Positions 56,770-64,000 of a DNA stretch of 64,000 bases are shown in pieces. The notes beneath the pieces are model-generated. The model had not been told where the DNA came from. It did no database searches and was given only the letters and a program-made list of their open reading frames with translations. The first letter of the stretch is position 1; each line of letters begins with the position of its first letter. This stretch comes from Streptomyces sp. NBC_01463. Lineage in GTDB: Bacteria; Actinomycetota; Actinomycetes; Streptomycetales; Streptomycetaceae. The stretch spans positions 62,001 through 126,000 of the forward strand of contig CP109468.1 of NCBI GenBank assembly GCA_036227345.1, given 5' to 3'. The translations under genes and the position numbers were made by a program.

Positions 56770-58377
56770 TCAACTGCGCGGGACCGCTGTGGGCCTTCGC
56801 ACCGTGCTCAGCAGCTCGCCGGCGAGGGCGACGGCCGTGTCAGGGGTGCCGGCGGTCCCGTACACGTAGAAGTCGGGGCGGACCGCGACGGCCGTGCAGC
56901 GCAACTCGTCGAACCAGTCCCGGTAGGTGCCGTGGACGTCGCGGACGGACAGCGCCCTCGGATGTGCGCTGATCCGGCCGGCGGGCGCGACGACCCGCAC
57001 GCCCGCCAGGATCAGGTCGTCGAGCAGGTGATCCTGCTCCAGGGCGCCGAGCAGTTCCTCGTCGACGATCAGGTGGAAGCCGCCGCCCACGATCTGGTCC
57101 AGACGGTCGCTGCGCGTGCCGTCGTGCACCACACCCTGGACCGACAGCCGGCCCCGGCCGGCGCCCGAGACCCGGGCGAACAGACCGTCGTCGAGACCCG
57201 GCAGCCTCATCCTTTCCGGAGAGCCGGCCTCCGCGCGCCGGGCCAACAGCACGCGGTCGCGCTCCGCGGCGCGTCCGGGGTCCCTGAGGGTCTGCAGATG
57301 GCCGAGCTCGATGCCCTTCTCGGTGACCGCGCGCACATGTGGCTCGCGCTCCGGCTGATATGTGTCGAGGATGTCCTCCCCCGCGGCTCCGGACAGGACG
57401 AGGTCCAGTTTGAAGGCGAGGTTCTGCGCGTCACGGAATCCCGAGCACATGCCCTGACCGAGGAACGGCGGCATCTGGTGCGCCGCGTCGCCCGCGAGAA
57501 GGACCCGGCCGCGCCGCCAGTCGTCCGCGACGAGGGACCGGAACGTGTAGGTGGCGACCCTGATCAGGTCGGCGTCGTCGGGGGTGAGGTAGGACGCGAC
57601 GCGTCTCCAGACCCGCTCCGGATCGCGTTCGGTTCCGAAGTCGTCGACGGAGTCGAGCATGAAGCTGAACCGGTGGTGCGCCGGGCCCAGCGAGATGACC
57701 GACGTCGGACTCAGCGGATCACCCAACTGCAGCGCGCAGGGGACCGCAGTGGGGCGGCGGAAGCGGAAGTCGCACACCATCCACGGTTCGGAGAAGCCGT
57801 AATCCTGTGTCCCGACGCCGAGTGCCGACCGCACGAAACTGTTGCCTCCGTCGCATCCGAGGACGTAGCGGGCGGTGATCTGCCGAGGACCGCCGGGCCC
57901 GTCCACGGTGAGCGTGACGTTGTCCCGGCCCTGCTCCAGCGCGACGACGGGGCTGGAGTGCCGCACCTCGACCTGGGGTATCGACCGACAGACGCCGTCC
58001 AGCGCCTCCTCCAGGTCCGGCTGGTACATCATGTTCCATTCCGCCCAGCCGCTGCGCCCGGTTTCCGCGAAGTGCTGCTCCATCAGCAGATCTCCGCTCC
58101 CGTTGCGCCACTCGTAGGTGCGCTGCACCCGCACCTTGGGCAGCAGCTCTGCGGCCACGCCGAGGCGGGCGAGCGTGCGCATGGTCTCGTCGTCGAAGCT
58201 CGCCGCTCGCGGCAAGTTGTACAGGCCTTCGTACCGTTCGAGTACCAGGACCCGGTGCCCGGCCTGCCCCAGGAGGCCGGCCGCCACCATGCCCACCGGT
58301 CCGTAACCCACTACGACCACGTCCACCACAGCCCCGCTCTGGGTGGGATCTCCGGCCGCGTCACTCGTGATTGTCAT
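56770..58377 (-). CDS. FAD-dependent aromatic hydroxylase (MhpA/PheA-like)
   Basis: 535 residues from ATG 58377 (GGAGGTG upstream). FAD-binding VVVVGYGPVGMVAAGLLGQ, the DG motif YVLGCDGGNSFVRSALG, and the second FAD motif GRVLLAGDAAHQMPPFLGQG are all present. The C-terminal thioredoxin-like domain (DFYVYGTAGTPDTAVALAGE) is that of phenol- or 3-(3-hydroxyphenyl)propionate-type hydroxylases, which add OH ortho to an existing phenol group using NAD(P)H. It is divergent from the decarboxylase-like gene, so the pair may convert a dihydroxybenzoate to a trihydroxybenzene. Confidence 0.9.
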   Translation of the reverse strand: MTITSDAAGDPTQSGAVVDVVVVGYGPVGMVAAGLLGQAGHRVLVLERYEGLYNLPRAASFDDETMRTLARLGVAAELLPKVRVQRTYEWRNGSGDLLMEQHFAETGRSGWAEWNMMYQPDLEEALDGVCRSIPQVEVRHSSPVVALEQGRDNVTLTVDGPGGPRQITARYVLGCDGGNSFVRSALGVGTQDYGFSEPWMVCDFRFRRPTAVPCALQLGDPLSPTSVISLGPAHHRFSFMLDSVDDFGTERDPERVWRRVASYLTPDDADLIRVATYTFRSLVADDWRRGRVLLAGDAAHQMPPFLGQGMCSGFRDAQNLAFKLDLVLSGAAGEDILDTYQPEREPHVRAVTEKGIELGHLQTLRDPGRAAERDRVLLARRAEAGSPERMRLPGLDDGLFARVSGAGRGRLSVQGVVHDGTRSDRLDQIVGGGFHLIVDEELLGALEQDHLLDDLILAGVRVVAPAGRISAHPRALSVRDVHGTYRDWFDELRCTAVAVRPDFYVYGTAGTPDTAVALAGELLSTVRRPTAVPRS

Positions 58378-58412
58378 CGGGCACCTCCATTTTCTGGACC
58401 CCTTCCGATGGG

Positions 58413-58469
58413 TTGACACCGACGGAACGTACGTTTCACTATCCATGAAGTCAATGCATATAAGTGAAA
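58413..58469 (+). promoter_or_regulatory. Promoter and operator between hydroxylase and amidohydrolase genes
   Basis: TTGACA at 58413-58418 with TCACTA 17 bp later (58436-58441) forms a sigma-70-type promoter for the plus strand. TTTCACT (58434-58440) and AGTGAAA (58463-58469) form an inverted repeat that overlaps the -10 and start region, suited to a repressor such as the IclR protein. The region is distinctly AT-rich. Confidence 0.55.
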
Positions 58470-58483
58470 TGAGGCACTGAGCG

Positions 58484-59443
58484 ATGCGCACCATCGGCCT
58501 TGAAGAACACTTCGTCACGCCGGAACTCGTCGGTTACGGCGCCGGCTCGGCTTCGATCATCGAGCCGTCGAAGTGGCGCGAAGCGTCCCGGCGGCTCCTC
58601 GACATCACCGGAGAGCGGCTCACGGAGATGGACTCGGCAGGCCTGGACGTGCAGGTGCTGTCCCTCAACTCGCCCGGGATCCAGGCGGAAACGGACGCCG
58701 TCGTCGCCGTCGCCCGGGCGACAGCGGTGAACGATCTGCTCGCCGACGTCGTGAGGGACCATCCCGACCGGTTCGCGGGTTTCGCCGCTCTGCCCCTGCA
58801 GGATCCGCAGGCGGCGGCCAAGGAGCTGGATCGCTCGGTGACCGAACTGGGCATGCGGGGCGCCCTCGTGAACGCGCACACCCAGGGCCGCTACCTCGAC
58901 GACCCGCAGCTCCGCGTGGTGTGGGAGCGCGCCGAGGCGCTGGACGTGCCCCTGTACCTTCACCCCGCCAACGGCGTCGGCACGCCGCACGTCATCGAGG
59001 GGCACCCCGAGCTCATCGGCCCCATGTGGAGCTGGGGGACGGAGACCGCCTCACACTTCCTGCGGTGTGTCTTCGGCGGCGTCTTCGACGACTTCCCACG
59101 GGCCAAACTGCTGCTGGGCCACATGGGCGAGGGCCTGCCCTACGTGATGTGGCGGCTGGACTCCCGCTGGGAATACCACAATCACCACGGCGTCGAGCTC
59201 GCCCGGGGCAACCCTTCCGAGTATCTCCGGCACAACCTGTACGTCACCACCAGCGGCGTCTGCTCGGCTCCGCCCCTGCTGTGCGCGCTGCTCGCCCTGG
59301 GCCCCGAGCGCATCCTCTTCGGCACCGACTACCCCTTCGAGGACATGGCGACCGCCACCGCCTTCCTCGACTCGGCTCCGATCAGCGAGTCCGACCGGGC
59401 GAGGATCTCCCACCTCAACGCCGAGCAGCTGCTCCACCTGTAA
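58484..59443 (+). CDS. Amidohydrolase of the gamma-resorcylate decarboxylase group
   Basis: 319 residues, amidohydrolase-2 TIM barrel. Metal-binding start IGLEEHF (Glu 8, His 9), GRYLDDPQLRVVWERAEALD, YLHPAN (His), LLLGHMGEGLPYVMWRLDSR (His and catalytic acidic site), and GTDYPFED with the late Asp. These are the landmarks of the non-oxidative decarboxylases (2,6-dihydroxybenzoate, 5-carboxyvanillate). It would remove CO2 from an ortho-hydroxy aromatic acid; some relatives hydrolyse C-C bonds instead. Divergent from the hydroxylase at 56770. Confidence 0.88.
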   Translation: MRTIGLEEHFVTPELVGYGAGSASIIEPSKWREASRRLLDITGERLTEMDSAGLDVQVLSLNSPGIQAETDAVVAVARATAVNDLLADVVRDHPDRFAGFAALPLQDPQAAAKELDRSVTELGMRGALVNAHTQGRYLDDPQLRVVWERAEALDVPLYLHPANGVGTPHVIEGHPELIGPMWSWGTETASHFLRCVFGGVFDDFPRAKLLLGHMGEGLPYVMWRLDSRWEYHNHHGVELARGNPSEYLRHNLYVTTSGVCSAPPLLCALLALGPERILFGTDYPFEDMATATAFLDSAPISESDRARISHLNAEQLLHL

Positions 59444-59534
59444 CGAAGACCCGCACTCCGCACGAGGGAATGCCGGCGTCCCGGCACACTCATGCACCCC
59501 TTCCTCCCCTCCTCTTGAGCAAGGAGCGGCCGCC

Positions 59535-60995
59535 ATGGCCCTTGAGAACCCCGTACGGCACTGGATCGACGGCGAGCTGATCGGTTCGTCACGGACTTCC
59601 GACAGCATCGATCCGGCGACGGGCGAAGTGATCGGCACCTATGCCGAAGCCGACACCGAGGCCGGGAAAGCCGCCATCGACGCGGCGGCCCGCGCCTTCA
59701 CGTCAGGCACCTGGCACCTGGACCCGATGATCCGGGCCACCGCCCTGAGCCATCTCGCCGACGCGTACGAGGCGCGCATGGACGAGGTCATCAGCACCCT
59801 GTGCCAGGAGAACGGCAAACTCCGCCACGAAGCGGGCTTCGAGGCGCACTTCATCCTCCGCGCGCTGCGCTTCGCGGCCGGGCTCGCCCTGCAACCGCAC
59901 GGCCGGATCACCGACACCCAGCCGGGCCGTCAGGCCATGTCGATCCGTCAGCCCGTCGGAGTCGCCGGCATCGTGGTCCCGTGGAACTCCCCCGCGTACC
60001 TCTGCATACGCGCACTCGCCCCGGCCCTCGCGGCAGGGTGCACGGCGGTGGTGAAGATGCCGGGCCAGGCGGCGCGGACGGCGGCGCTCATGAGCGACAT
60101 CCTCGCCTCCGTTCCCGAACTGCCGAAGGGAGCGGTGAACGTGCTCGTCGAGTCCGGCTCCGACGTCGCACGCCTGCTGGTCGACTCCCCCCGGGTGCCC
60201 GTGATCAGCTTCACCGGCAGCACCGAGACCGGGCGCCTCGTGGCGCAGGGCGCGGCGGCCCGCTTCAAGCGGGTGGGGCTCGAACTGGGCGGCAAGACGC
60301 CTCACCTGGTGTTCGCCGACGCGGACCTGAACGCCGCCCTCGCCACCGTGGTCGCGTCGTGCACCGTCTTCGCCGGGCAGTTCTGCATGACCGGCAGCCG
60401 GGTCCTGGTGCAGCGGGAGATCGCCGACGAGTTCACCTCGGCCCTGGCCGAGCGGCTGGAGAGCGTCCGTCCCGGACCGGCCTCCGACCCGGAGAGCCAG
60501 ATCGGCCCCCTGATCGACAAGGCGTCGGTGGCCCGGGTCGACGCTGCCGTGGAGGCAGCGATCGCAGCCGGCGCGAAGCCCCTCGTCCGCGGCGGTCCGA
60601 GCACCCGCCCCGACCTGGCCGGCGGCGCGTTCTACCACCCCACCCTCCTCGCGGTCCCGGATTCCTCGCTCCCGATCGTCCAGGAGGAGACCTTCGGCCC
60701 GGTGCAGACCCTCCAGGTCTTCGACACCGAGGCGGAGGCCGTCGCCCTCGCCAACGACACCGAGTACGGTCTCAGCGCCTGCATCTGGAGCCGTGACGCC
60801 GACCGGCCGGTGCGTGTGGCGCGCCGGCTCGACGCAGGTCTCATCTCCGTCAACAGCTGGGCCAATCTGACCGTGGAGTTCGAGGAGGGCGGCTTCAAGT
60901 CCAGCGGCGTGGGCCGGCTCGGGGGCCTCGCGTCGATGGAGGACTTCCTCGAGTACAAGCAGATCACCCAGGACTACGCACCGCCCGTCGGGTGA
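59535..60995 (+). CDS. NAD(P)-dependent aldehyde dehydrogenase
   Basis: 486 residues. Cofactor-binding IVVPWNSPAYLCIRALAPAL, FTGSTETGRLVAQGAAARFK, the general base in VGLELGGKTPHLVF (Glu near 250) and the catalytic Cys near 284 in FAGQFCMTGSRVLVQ. EETFGPVQTLQVFD and LDAGLISVNSW complete the fold. It is close to the aromatic/semialdehyde dehydrogenase group and would oxidise an aldehyde intermediate of the pathway to the acid. ATG 59535 follows AAGGAG. Confidence 0.93.
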   Translation: MALENPVRHWIDGELIGSSRTSDSIDPATGEVIGTYAEADTEAGKAAIDAAARAFTSGTWHLDPMIRATALSHLADAYEARMDEVISTLCQENGKLRHEAGFEAHFILRALRFAAGLALQPHGRITDTQPGRQAMSIRQPVGVAGIVVPWNSPAYLCIRALAPALAAGCTAVVKMPGQAARTAALMSDILASVPELPKGAVNVLVESGSDVARLLVDSPRVPVISFTGSTETGRLVAQGAAARFKRVGLELGGKTPHLVFADADLNAALATVVASCTVFAGQFCMTGSRVLVQREIADEFTSALAERLESVRPGPASDPESQIGPLIDKASVARVDAAVEAAIAAGAKPLVRGGPSTRPDLAGGAFYHPTLLAVPDSSLPIVQEETFGPVQTLQVFDTEAEAVALANDTEYGLSACIWSRDADRPVRVARRLDAGLISVNSWANLTVEFEEGGFKSSGVGRLGGLASMEDFLEYKQITQDYAPPVG

Positions 60996-61132
60996 CGGGC
61001 GAGGGGTGAGCACCGGCGACACCCGACGCAGGTGGAAGGAGGGACGTTCCCGGCGCGCCGGTCCGGGAAACGGCGCGCGGCACGCCCCTTCGTCCGGTCC
61101 CCCGTCTGCTCCCTCACGGCCCGTCACAACCC

Positions 61133-61161
61133 TTGCTGTTATCACATATAGCGCTTAGTCT
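61133..61161 (+). promoter_or_regulatory. Putative promoter of the hydrolase/monooxygenase operon
   Basis: TTGCTG (61133-61138) and TAGTCT (61156-61161) are 17 bp apart within an AT-rich island (TTATCACATATAGCGCT) in the 304-bp gap after the aldehyde dehydrogenase gene. No gene lies in 60996-61299. Confidence 0.45.
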
Positions 61162-61299
61162 CGCAGGGCCGGCACCGACCGAGCCAGGCCATCGGCCCCT
61201 CGTTCGCAGGCCGGCCCCCGCGAGATGCGCCTCGCCGTTCTCCGCGCGAAGCCTCATCCCTGCGGCTCGCCGGCACCCACCCCTGGCAGGAGGCCAAAG

Positions 61300-62208
61300 A
61301 TGGCCAAGCAGCGCGACCTTCTGACCTTCGAGGTCGACGGACACAAGCTCACGGCGGTTACCGCCGGCCCCATCGAATCGAGTGGCAAACCGCTGATCGC
61401 CGCCCTGCACGGGGGCACGTACACGGCACAGTATTTCGACGTCGCGGGCGCGCCCGAGGGGTCGTTCATCGACGTCGCCACCGCCCACGGCTACCCGGTC
61501 GTGGCCTTCGACCGCCCGGGTTACGGCGGCAGCACGCCTCTCGCCCCGGACGACAACACCTTCGATCGGCACGCGGAACTGCTGGGGGGCGCCCTGGAGC
61601 AGGCCACCGCGCGCCTCGCGGCCGACAGCGTTCTCCTCGTCGGGCACTCCATAGGCGGAATGATCGCCCTGATGATCGCCGCCACCGCACCGGGTATCCC
61701 TCTGATCGGCGTCTCGGCGACCGGAATGGGCGCCGTCATCCCTCCCGGCGGGGCAGCCGAAGCGCTCGGCTCGCTCCCGCCGGACGAGACGGTGGATCTG
61801 CCGTACGAGGAACGCGACCGGGTGATGTTCGGGCCGGCGCACACGTACCGAGCCGCAAGCGTGCAGGAAGCACACGGGTCCTACGCCCCCGTGCCCGTAC
61901 GGGAGTTGGTCCAGGCTCCCGCGTGGCCGAGGGAACACCTCACCACCCTCGCACCCCGGGTCCGCGTCCCGGTGCACAACGCGCTCGCCGAGTTCGACGC
62001 GTTGTGGGACAGCAGCGCGGCGAACGTCGCCCGCTTCGCCGCACTGTTCACCGCGGCCCCCTTCGTGGACGCGAGTGTCGCCCGCGGCACGGGCCACTGC
62101 ATCGACCACCACACACTCGGCTTCGCCACTCATCTGCGGCAACTGGCGTTCGCCGAGGAGTGCACGGCCTGGGCCGCGGCACAGCGGAGAGGCGAGAACA
62201 ACAACTGA
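61300..62208 (+). CDS. Alpha/beta hydrolase
   Basis: 302 residues from ATG 61300 (GGAGG 8 nt upstream). The oxyanion strand is PLIAALHGGTYTAQYFD, the nucleophile elbow is LLVGHSIGGMIAL (Ser), and the late Asp and His fall in ALAEFDALW and ARGTGHCIDHH. The fold is that of C-C or ester hydrolases of catabolic pathways. It could cleave the ester or lactone made by the monooxygenase, or a ring-cleavage product. TGATG overlap with the following flavin hydroxylase. Confidence 0.9.
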   Translation: MAKQRDLLTFEVDGHKLTAVTAGPIESSGKPLIAALHGGTYTAQYFDVAGAPEGSFIDVATAHGYPVVAFDRPGYGGSTPLAPDDNTFDRHAELLGGALEQATARLAADSVLLVGHSIGGMIALMIAATAPGIPLIGVSATGMGAVIPPGGAAEALGSLPPDETVDLPYEERDRVMFGPAHTYRAASVQEAHGSYAPVPVRELVQAPAWPREHLTTLAPRVRVPVHNALAEFDALWDSSAANVARFAALFTAAPFVDASVARGTGHCIDHHTLGFATHLRQLAFAEECTAWAAAQRRGENNN

Positions 62209-63827
62209 TGCCCTCCGTCGAGAACAACCGGCTGCCGCGGAAGGTCCAGGTCCTCATCGCCGGTGGCGGCCCGGTCGGCCTGGCCGCGGCCATGGAGCTC
62301 GGGCGGCGCGGTGTCGACTGCCTGGTCGTCGAACCCCGCCCCACCGTCTCCAGGGCCCGCCCCCGGTGCAAGACGCTCAACGTCCGCACGATGGAACACC
62401 TGCGCCGCTGGGGACTGGCCGACCGGCTTCGCACACTGGCTCCGCTTCCCACGTCGTGGTCGCAGGACATCGTGTTCTGCACCTCGCTGACCGGCTGGGA
62501 ACTGTCACGCTTCTCCGGCGTCCTCGGGCTCACGCCCGAGGGTGACCGCTTCCCGGAAGTCGGACAGCAGGCGCCCCAGTACCTCCTGGAGGAGATCCTG
62601 CGCGAGGCGGTCGACGGGCTCGACACGTGCCGGCTCGTCCTCGGGTCGCGGGTCGTCGCCGTGGAGCAGGACGATGCCACGGTGTCCGTGACCGTCGAGG
62701 ACTCCTTCGGGGGCCGGAGCGGCGTCACCGCGGACTACGTGATCGGCTGCGACGGCCCGCGCAGCGTCGTGCGGGACCAGATCGGCTCCTGCTACGTGGG
62801 CGGCGCGGCCCTGCGCCCGAACTTCGGCATGGTCTTCGAGAGCACCGAACTCATGGACCACGTGCGGCACGGACCTGCCGTCCAGTACTGGATCGTCAAC
62901 CCGTCCGCTCCGGCCCTGGTGGGCCCGCTGGACCGCGCCGGCTCCTGGTGGGCCATCGCCTTCGGTGTCGACCGGGAGACCGGGGAACGGGAGGCTCATC
63001 GCATCATTGACGGTGTGGCAGGCCGGCCGGTACGGGCCGACGTGCTCTCCACCGATCCGTGGACCGCCCAGATGCGCATGGTCGACCGGATGCGCGACGG
63101 GAGGGTGTTCCTCGCCGGGGACGCCGCGCACCTCAATCCGCCGTTCGGCGGCCACGGTCTCAACACCGGCATCGGGGACGCGGTCGACCTCGGCTGGAAG
63201 CTCGCGGCCGTGCTCGAGGGCTGGGGCGGCGCCGAGGCGCTCGACAGCTACGAGATCGAGCGCCGCCCCGTCCAGGAGCGGGTCATCCAGGAGGCGACCG
63301 CCAACATGCGGGTGCTCTCGACCGAACTGCTCGCCGACAACCTCGACGAGGGCGACCGGGCCGGAGGGCAGGCCCGTCGGGCTGCGGGTGCACGTATCCA
63401 GGAGACCAAACGGGTGGAGTTCCACTCGCTGGACCTGGTTCTCGGGCTGCGTATCGCTGCCTCCCCGATCGTCCCGGCGAACCCGGACGGACGGGACCAC
63501 GTGGCGCGGACCGGAGCCCGGCTGCCCCACGTGTTCCTCGGAGACGGCCGTTCCCTCTATGACCTGCTCGGCGCCGACCTGACGCTCCTGGTCCTGGAAC
63601 GCGGCACGTCGGAGAAGGTCATCGAGGAGGCTGCCCGAGCCCGGAACGTCCCGCTCAGGGTGGTGGACCTGTCGGAGGCGACGAGCCGCCACCCCTACGC
63701 CGAGGTGTTCGGCTCGCGTCTTCTCCTGATCCGGCCTGACCAGGTGGTCGGATGGCGGGGGGACGAGCCTCCCGAGCAGGTCCTGGCCCTCATCGACACG
63801 CTGAGGGGCTGCCCCCGACCGGGCTGA
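62208..63827 (+). CDS. FAD-dependent monooxygenase (PheA/TfdB-FAD family)
   Basis: 539 residues from ATG 62208. FAD motif VLIAGGGPVGLAAAMELGRR, the sequence RCKTLNVRTMEHLRRWGLAD, the DG motif YVIGCDGPRSVVRDQIG, and the GD motif GRVFLAGDAAHLNPPFGGHG. The C-terminal thioredoxin-like domain ends VFGSRLLLIRPDQVVGWRGD, the usual close of the family. It is the second aromatic ring hydroxylase of the cluster and only distantly similar to the one at 56770. Coupled to the alpha/beta hydrolase. Confidence 0.92.
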   Translation: MPSVENNRLPRKVQVLIAGGGPVGLAAAMELGRRGVDCLVVEPRPTVSRARPRCKTLNVRTMEHLRRWGLADRLRTLAPLPTSWSQDIVFCTSLTGWELSRFSGVLGLTPEGDRFPEVGQQAPQYLLEEILREAVDGLDTCRLVLGSRVVAVEQDDATVSVTVEDSFGGRSGVTADYVIGCDGPRSVVRDQIGSCYVGGAALRPNFGMVFESTELMDHVRHGPAVQYWIVNPSAPALVGPLDRAGSWWAIAFGVDRETGEREAHRIIDGVAGRPVRADVLSTDPWTAQMRMVDRMRDGRVFLAGDAAHLNPPFGGHGLNTGIGDAVDLGWKLAAVLEGWGGAEALDSYEIERRPVQERVIQEATANMRVLSTELLADNLDEGDRAGGQARRAAGARIQETKRVEFHSLDLVLGLRIAASPIVPANPDGRDHVARTGARLPHVFLGDGRSLYDLLGADLTLLVLERGTSEKVIEEAARARNVPLRVVDLSEATSRHPYAEVFGSRLLLIRPDQVVGWRGDEPPEQVLALIDTLRGCPRPG

Positions 63828-63890
63828 GAAGCCCCCGGATCCCTGGGTGTTCCGGCCCGTCAGGACCGCGTCGCCCCGTCGATCCGCTCA

Positions 63891-63915
63891 CGGCCGGCAG
63901 TGCCCCTGCCGGCCG
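63891..63915 (+). terminator. 10-bp hairpin terminator at the end of the catabolic operon
   Basis: CGGCCGGCAG (63891-63900) and CTGCCGGCCG (63906-63915) pair perfectly over a 5-nt loop, 63 bp past the stop. No gene is seen in 63828-64000. Confidence 0.7.
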
Positions 63916-64000
63916 CCGGCGCCCGCGCACCCCCACCAGACCCCGCCCCGGCCGTGCCCTGTCCCAACTGCCATACGGCCGGGGCGGACCCATCCCTGAA

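Noticed and set aside
1..64000. CRISPR arrays, tRNA or rRNA genes
   Set aside because: No regularly spaced 25-40 bp repeats and no tRNA/rRNA-like segments were seen; only the short repeats listed.

Overview
The window is high-GC actinobacterial DNA and reads as Streptomyces accessory sequence, such as a large (possibly linear) plasmid, an integrated conjugative element or a chromosome arm. The signs are GTG/TTG starts, heavy start/stop overlaps, a Scr1-type XRE regulator paired with a DUF397 protein, orphan ATP-binding (anti-sigma-like) proteins, BTAD regulators, and scattered IS debris. No rRNA, tRNA or CRISPR array was seen.

Layout. (1) 1-3.3 kb holds two secreted lamin-tail-domain proteins with strong hairpin terminators, then decayed sequence that includes the C-terminal scrap of a DNA polymerase sliding clamp (DnaN-like) and a 12-bp tandem repeat. 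(2) 3.99-13.8 kb is a tightly coupled conjugation operon of Gram-positive type IV secretion: TcpC/VirB8-like, small VirB2/VirB3-like membrane proteins, VirB4-like ATPase, VirB6-like membrane protein and a two-domain peptidoglycan hydrolase. (3) 13.8-20.4 kb is an insert with transposase debris, a three-gene minus-strand cassette (NAD-dependent epimerase fused to a MoaD/ThiS-type sulfur carrier ending in Gly-Gly, an FGE-fold protein, and a GalE-like epimerase), an ATP-binding protein overlapping a 49-residue membrane peptide, and an XRE-TPR regulator with a GNAT acetyltransferase. (4) 20.7-25.2 kb resumes the conjugation genes: VirD4-like coupling ATPase and a replication-relaxation family protein. 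(5) 25.7-38.4 kb is a Tad/Flp pilus locus (lipoprotein, secreted repeat-domain protein, CpaB-, CpaE-, TadA-, TadB- and TadC-like proteins, Flp pilin, three pseudopilin-like proteins) ending in a 1,181-residue LysM-transmembrane-BTAD protein. Two antisense genes sit inside it. (6) 38.6-39.1 kb is a dense TTCCAC/GTGGAA palindrome array, and a smaller array of the same motif lies at 3.57-3.73 kb, so the motif brackets the whole transfer/pilus block. (7) 39-50 kb is a mosaic of regulators, immunity-like orphan proteins (SMI1/KNR4-like, DUF4265-like, DUF4240-like), IS5- and ISL3-family remnants and pseudogenes. (8) 50-63.8 kb is a catabolic cluster: TetR and IclR regulators, MFS importer, Baeyer-Villiger-type monooxygenase, alcohol and aldehyde dehydrogenases, two FAD hydroxylases, a resorcylate-decarboxylase-like amidohydrolase and an alpha/beta hydrolase.

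How it may work together. The VirB/VirD4-like genes plus the Tad pilus could form one mating apparatus, with the pilus for contact and the T4SS for DNA transfer, controlled by shared palindromic operators; this is inference. The catabolic cluster looks like cargo for taking up and degrading an oxygenated or aromatic compound. The most unusual unit is the sulfur-carrier/epimerase cassette, which suggests an undescribed sulfur-modified sugar pathway.
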